DNA of 64,000 nt from positions 62,001 to 126,000 of the forward strand of contig CAMDFR010000002.1 of the NCBI GenBank assembly GCA_945897725.1, in the 5' to 3' direction. Below, in pieces: positions 60,385 through 64,000 of the stretch (position 1 is its first letter; each line of letters starts with the position of its first letter). Under the pieces are notes generated by a model, which had not been told where the DNA came from, made no database searches, and was given only the letters and a program-made list of their open reading frames with translations. Source of the stretch: Chitinophaga pinensis. GTDB lineage: Bacteria; Bacteroidota; Bacteroidia; Chitinophagales; CAMDFR01. The translations under genes were made by a program, and so were the position numbers.

Positions 60385-63300
60385 ATGATACGTAATATAA
60401 TTATAGTTGCTGTTTTAGGTTTTGTTTTTTGGAGCAGTGCCTATTCGAGCTCTTTTATACCAGCACCAGACTCCTTAAAGTATCCACTTAAAGATCGTTT
60501 GGGTGATTTTGTGACTGATCCATCTAAAAATTCAGTAGATCTGAACGACCCTTCGAATATTGTTCGTTCCATTGAATATGATCCTGAAACAAACACATAT
60601 GTTATCTATGAAAAAATTGGGGGTATTGACTATCGCCCACCTATGTATTTGACCTACCAGGAATACGTAAAATATGTGGAACAACAACAAAAAAGTGACT
60701 ATATTAAAAGCAGAAACGCGGGTATAAATCTTGTTGAAAAAAAGGGTTTGATACCACCTATTGACACCAAATCAAAATTGGCAGATAGGCTCTTCGGAAA
60801 TACGACCGTTGACATCAGGCCTTCAGGAAATATAGAACTTACACTTGGTGGTAATAGAACAAAGATTGCCAATCCAACACTGCCAGTCAGAAATCAAAAG
60901 AATGGGGGATTTGACTTTGACATGAATATGAACATTAATGTCATCGGTAAAATCGGGAACAAACTTCAGCTTAATCTAGGTTATAATACACAAGGTGGAT
61001 TTAGTTTTGGTAGTGATATTAACAACTTAATCAAACTTCAATATTCAGGAGAAGAAGATGATATTATCCAGGAATTAGCAGCCGGAACCGTTTCCTTACC
61101 ACTGCCCACTCAATTGATTACTAGCACCCAGGCAATGTTTGGTTTTAAGGCTAAGCTTAGGTTTGGACGTCTTACAACATCTGTTTTGATGGCGCAACAA
61201 AAATCAAAAAAAGAAAGTATAACAATTGATAATGGGGTGCAAATTCAGAAATTTGAAATTTCTACCGACCGTTACGATGCCAATAGGCATTTCTTCTTGT
61301 CACAGTATTTTAGGGATAATTATGATAAGGCAATGGCCAACTTGCCGAACATTCAATCTATTGTTAACGTTAATAGGATAGAAGTATGGGTAACCAATAG
61401 AAACGGAGCTACAACCAACGTTAGAGATGTTGTCGGTTTCATGGATTTAGGTGAAAAGGACCCTTATTCCGATTTAATTCATGGCAACTCATCACTCAGT
61501 TTGCCGTCAAATCAAACCAATGATTTGTATAGCCAATTAACTGGAGGAGGTCCGGCGGTATCCTTAGAAAACAGAAGTATCAGTAATGTCACACCATTCA
61601 TTCAAGGAAGTCTAGGGCTTACTCCAGTTCAGGATTATGAGAAAGTATATGCCAGGAAATTACAACCAAGTGAGTACACTTTTGATCCGCTATTAGGATA
61701 TGTTTCATTAAACAATGTATTGAATCCAAATGAGGTATTAGCCGTTGCCTACGAGTATACCATCAATGGTCAAAAATATCAAGTAGGTGAGTTTGCAACA
61801 CAGGTATTGGGCGATTCTAATGATTTGAGTAAGGTCCTTTATCTAAAATTATTAAAAGCTACATCTGCTCGTCCTACTTTACCCATATGGAATTTAATGA
61901 TGAAGAATATCTATTCTCTTGGTGCTTACCAAGTGAGCAATGAGGATTTTTTCTTGGATATTTACTATAATGATCCGGGCAATGGTCTTAAAAGATATTT
62001 ACCTAAAGGTAATATCCAAGGTAAACAATTGATAAGACTTCTAAATTTAGATAATCTAAATAACCAAGGTGATGCACAGCCGGATGGGGTATTTGACTTT
62101 TTAAATGGAATCACCATTAAGCCACAAAATGGAAGAATTATTTTCCCTATGGTGGAGCCTTTTGGTAGTTTTTTACAAAAGAAATTTGAGGAAAATGGTG
62201 ATGCAGCCATTGCCCCAAATTATGTTTACAATCAACTTTATGACTCTACACAGGTTATTGCTTCTCAATATCCCGAGTACAATCGTTTTGTTATCAAGGG
62301 TAGTTACAAATCATCTGGAGGTGGAGACATTAACTTAAATGCTTTTAATATACCTGCCGGTTCGGTGATCGTCACATCAGGTGGTATCCGTTTAACAGAA
62401 GGCGTTGATTATACTGTTGATTATAATTTGGGTCGTGTAAAAATCATCAATGAATCAATAGCAAAATCTGGAAACCAGATAAAAATTGATTTTGAAAACG
62501 GAGCACAATTTGCTGCGCAACAGAAGGCAGTATATGGCGCTAGATTTGATTATCGCGTTAGTGAAAAATTGAATTTTGGAGCTACAGTACTTCATATGTC
62601 TGAAAGGCCATTCACCCAAAAGGTGAACTTAGGTGAAGACCCAATTAGAAATACCATGTTAGGTTTTGATGTGAAATATAACACAGATGTACCATGGCTA
62701 ACCAAAGCATTAGACAAACTACCTATTTATTCTACGAAAGATATGTCAACCTTTACTTTCTATGGTGAGGTGGCTAGATTACAACCAGGTCATTCAAAGG
62801 TGATAGGCAAGAATGGAAATATTTATATTGATGATTTCGAGGGTTCAAGTAATGGTTACGATATCAGACAACCTGTCCAATCATGGAGACTTGCTAGCAC
62901 GCCTCGTGGCTCCAGAGATGTTAATGGCAGGGTGATGTTTCCAGAGTCAGATCGTTTCGATTCCTTGTATAATTTCAATAGAGCAAAATTAAACTGGTAC
63001 AACATTGATCCTTGTTTCAATCAAAGCCAATCGTGTACACCTCAATACATCAAGGATAATCCAGTTCAATATATCGATCATTATACGCGTCAAATTTTGC
63101 AGTCAGAAGTATTTCCAAATAGATCAAATAACCTGGTAAACAATACGCTTCAGACCTTTGACCTCACTTTTGATCCAAGAACGCGAGGCCCTTACAACTA
63201 TGAATCTAAACTTTTTGCAAATGCATTTTCTTATGGAATAGATGACTCGGGTTATTTAAATAATCCAAAAACACGTTGGGGTGGCATCATGCGAAGCCTA

Positions 63301-64000
63301 GATAATACAGACTTTGAGGCATCCAATGTAGAGTACGTGGAATTTTGGGTGTTAGATCCATTTATCGGAGATAGGAATGTGACAAGAGCTGGGGAATTAT
63401 ATCTTAATCTCGGAACAATCTCAGAAGATATCCTAAAAGATTCAAGACTTCTTTATGAAAATGGACTAGAATGTGACACAACACAGAACGATAGAACCAC
63501 TTATGGGCAAGTACCTCGATTGGCTCCTATCGTTAATGCATTTAATAATGATCCTAATATAAGAAAGTGTCAGGATGTTGGTTATGATGGATTAGGAGAT
63601 GAACTTGAAAAAAGTAGAAGGAATGATTTCTTAGCGAATATAAGGGCTTCTGTTACATCAAATCTCTTTGAAGTTGCTAGATTAGAAGATGACCCAGCTA
63701 GCGATGATTATAAGTTCTTTAAAGATGCAACTTACGATGATAATTCGGCTCAGATTATAACACACTATTCAAGTTATAATGGACCAGAAGGCAATTCGCC
63801 AGTGGTTACCGGTGATAGCTCTTTTTCAAATGCAGCGACAAATACACCTGACCTAGAAGATTTGAATAGAGATAATACGCTAAACGAAAACGAAGAATAT
63901 TACGAATACAGAATACCAATTTTTCCAGGAATGGATGAGAACAATAATAAGTATATTATTTCTCGTGTTGTCAATACCTCTGCAACAGTGGCATTCGGCT
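60385..64000 (+). CDS. sprA: T9SS outer-membrane translocon SprA/Sov (5' part, truncated by window edge)
   Basis: The frame stays open from ATG 60385 to the end of the window (1205 codons, about half of the usual 2,300-2,500). An N-terminal signal sequence (MIRNIIIVAVLGFVFWSSAY) precedes segments typical of SprA: LTLGGNRTKIANPTLP, QKNGGFDFDMNMNINVIGKI, LQLNLGYNTQGGFSFG, IEVWVTNRNG, IYIDDFEGSS and YVEFWVLDPF. SprA forms the very large barrel through which type IX cargo leaves the outer membrane. The T9SS-sorted protein at 30517 is one expected substrate. Confidence 0.95.
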   Translation, partial: MIRNIIIVAVLGFVFWSSAYSSSFIPAPDSLKYPLKDRLGDFVTDPSKNSVDLNDPSNIVRSIEYDPETNTYVIYEKIGGIDYRPPMYLTYQEYVKYVEQQQKSDYIKSRNAGINLVEKKGLIPPIDTKSKLADRLFGNTTVDIRPSGNIELTLGGNRTKIANPTLPVRNQKNGGFDFDMNMNINVIGKIGNKLQLNLGYNTQGGFSFGSDINNLIKLQYSGEEDDIIQELAAGTVSLPLPTQLITSTQAMFGFKAKLRFGRLTTSVLMAQQKSKKESITIDNGVQIQKFEISTDRYDANRHFFLSQYFRDNYDKAMANLPNIQSIVNVNRIEVWVTNRNGATTNVRDVVGFMDLGEKDPYSDLIHGNSSLSLPSNQTNDLYSQLTGGGPAVSLENRSISNVTPFIQGSLGLTPVQDYEKVYARKLQPSEYTFDPLLGYVSLNNVLNPNEVLAVAYEYTINGQKYQVGEFATQVLGDSNDLSKVLYLKLLKATSARPTLPIWNLMMKNIYSLGAYQVSNEDFFLDIYYNDPGNGLKRYLPKGNIQGKQLIRLLNLDNLNNQGDAQPDGVFDFLNGITIKPQNGRIIFPMVEPFGSFLQKKFEENGDAAIAPNYVYNQLYDSTQVIASQYPEYNRFVIKGSYKSSGGGDINLNAFNIPAGSVIVTSGGIRLTEGVDYTVDYNLGRVKIINESIAKSGNQIKIDFENGAQFAAQQKAVYGARFDYRVSEKLNFGATVLHMSERPFTQKVNLGEDPIRNTMLGFDVKYNTDVPWLTKALDKLPIYSTKDMSTFTFYGEVARLQPGHSKVIGKNGNIYIDDFEGSSNGYDIRQPVQSWRLASTPRGSRDVNGRVMFPESDRFDSLYNFNRAKLNWYNIDPCFNQSQSCTPQYIKDNPVQYIDHYTRQILQSEVFPNRSNNLVNNTLQTFDLTFDPRTRGPYNYESKLFANAFSYGIDDSGYLNNPKTRWGGIMRSLDNTDFEASNVEYVEFWVLDPFIGDRNVTRAGELYLNLGTISEDILKDSRLLYENGLECDTTQNDRTTYGQVPRLAPIVNAFNNDPNIRKCQDVGYDGLGDELEKSRRNDFLANIRASVTSNLFEVARLEDDPASDDYKFFKDATYDDNSAQIITHYSSYNGPEGNSPVVTGDSSFSNAATNTPDLEDLNRDNTLNENEEYYEYRIPIFPGMDENNNKYIISRVVNTSATVAFG

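Overview
The window is a contiguous, gene-dense piece of an AT-rich chromosome from a member of the Bacteroidota, most likely of the Chitinophagales/Chitinophagaceae type (lineage is an inference from gene content). Three things support the phylum. Many promoters have the phylum's TTTG / TAnnTTTG form (for example upstream of rimP, ppiD and tRNA-Phe). Ribosome binding sites of the Shine-Dalgarno type are generally absent. The genes include type IX secretion parts (SprA, a PorG-like protein, a T9SS-sorted cargo) and Bacteroidota-specific families such as DUF2480. Almost everything is ordinary chromosomal housekeeping; no prophage, insertion sequence with a transposase, CRISPR array or defence island was seen.

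Layout. 1-3200: panC-panD (pantothenate), a lysylphosphatidylglycerol-synthase-type membrane protein and an RfaE-type adenylyltransferase, all rightward. 3200-5000: acyl-CoA dehydrogenase and a small secreted protein. 5000-20970, mostly leftward: purH; then the envelope block uppS-bamA-ompH-ompH-murI-thioredoxin protein; a 744-base composite repeat island (13317-14060); a PorG-like protein; a Thr/Ala-rich secreted protein; psd, cdsA, a CPBP protease and a barrel-like protein. Within this stretch, 18818-20158 is a rightward exonuclease/GIY-YIG fusion, followed by a leftward M48 lipoprotein. 21082-22584: a broken DinB-family gene, uridine kinase and a small secreted protein.

22794-32130: a PhoR-like kinase and PhoB-like regulator behind a large TonB-dependent receptor, an ACR3 arsenite transporter, a flavin amine oxidase lipoprotein and a T9SS-sorted surface protein. 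The receptor and the T9SS protein are each preceded by TTAACA repeats spaced 11 bases apart, placed just upstream of the -7 element. This suggests both are targets of the adjacent two-component system, plausibly a phosphate-starvation regulon. This is the most interesting biological signal in the window.

32281-36460: an LpxH-like phosphatase, a glycosyltransferase, an ABC-F ATPase and a small membrane protein. A second, shorter copy of the composite repeat lies at 36528-36819. 36963-41741: rimP-nusA-infB, driven by a textbook promoter followed by a strong terminator-like hairpin in the leader. 41815-51086: Big_5 lipoprotein, gamma-carbonic anhydrase-like protein, idi, the rod-shape cluster mreB-mreC-mreD-mrdA-rodA, and convergent recO. 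51274-64000: CBS protein, PpiD/SurA-like foldase, DUF2480 protein, lytic transglycosylase, tRNA-Phe, Crp/Fnr regulator, heme A synthase, a MORN-like secreted protein, viroplasmin-type RNase H, ruvA, and the first half of sprA, which runs off the right edge.
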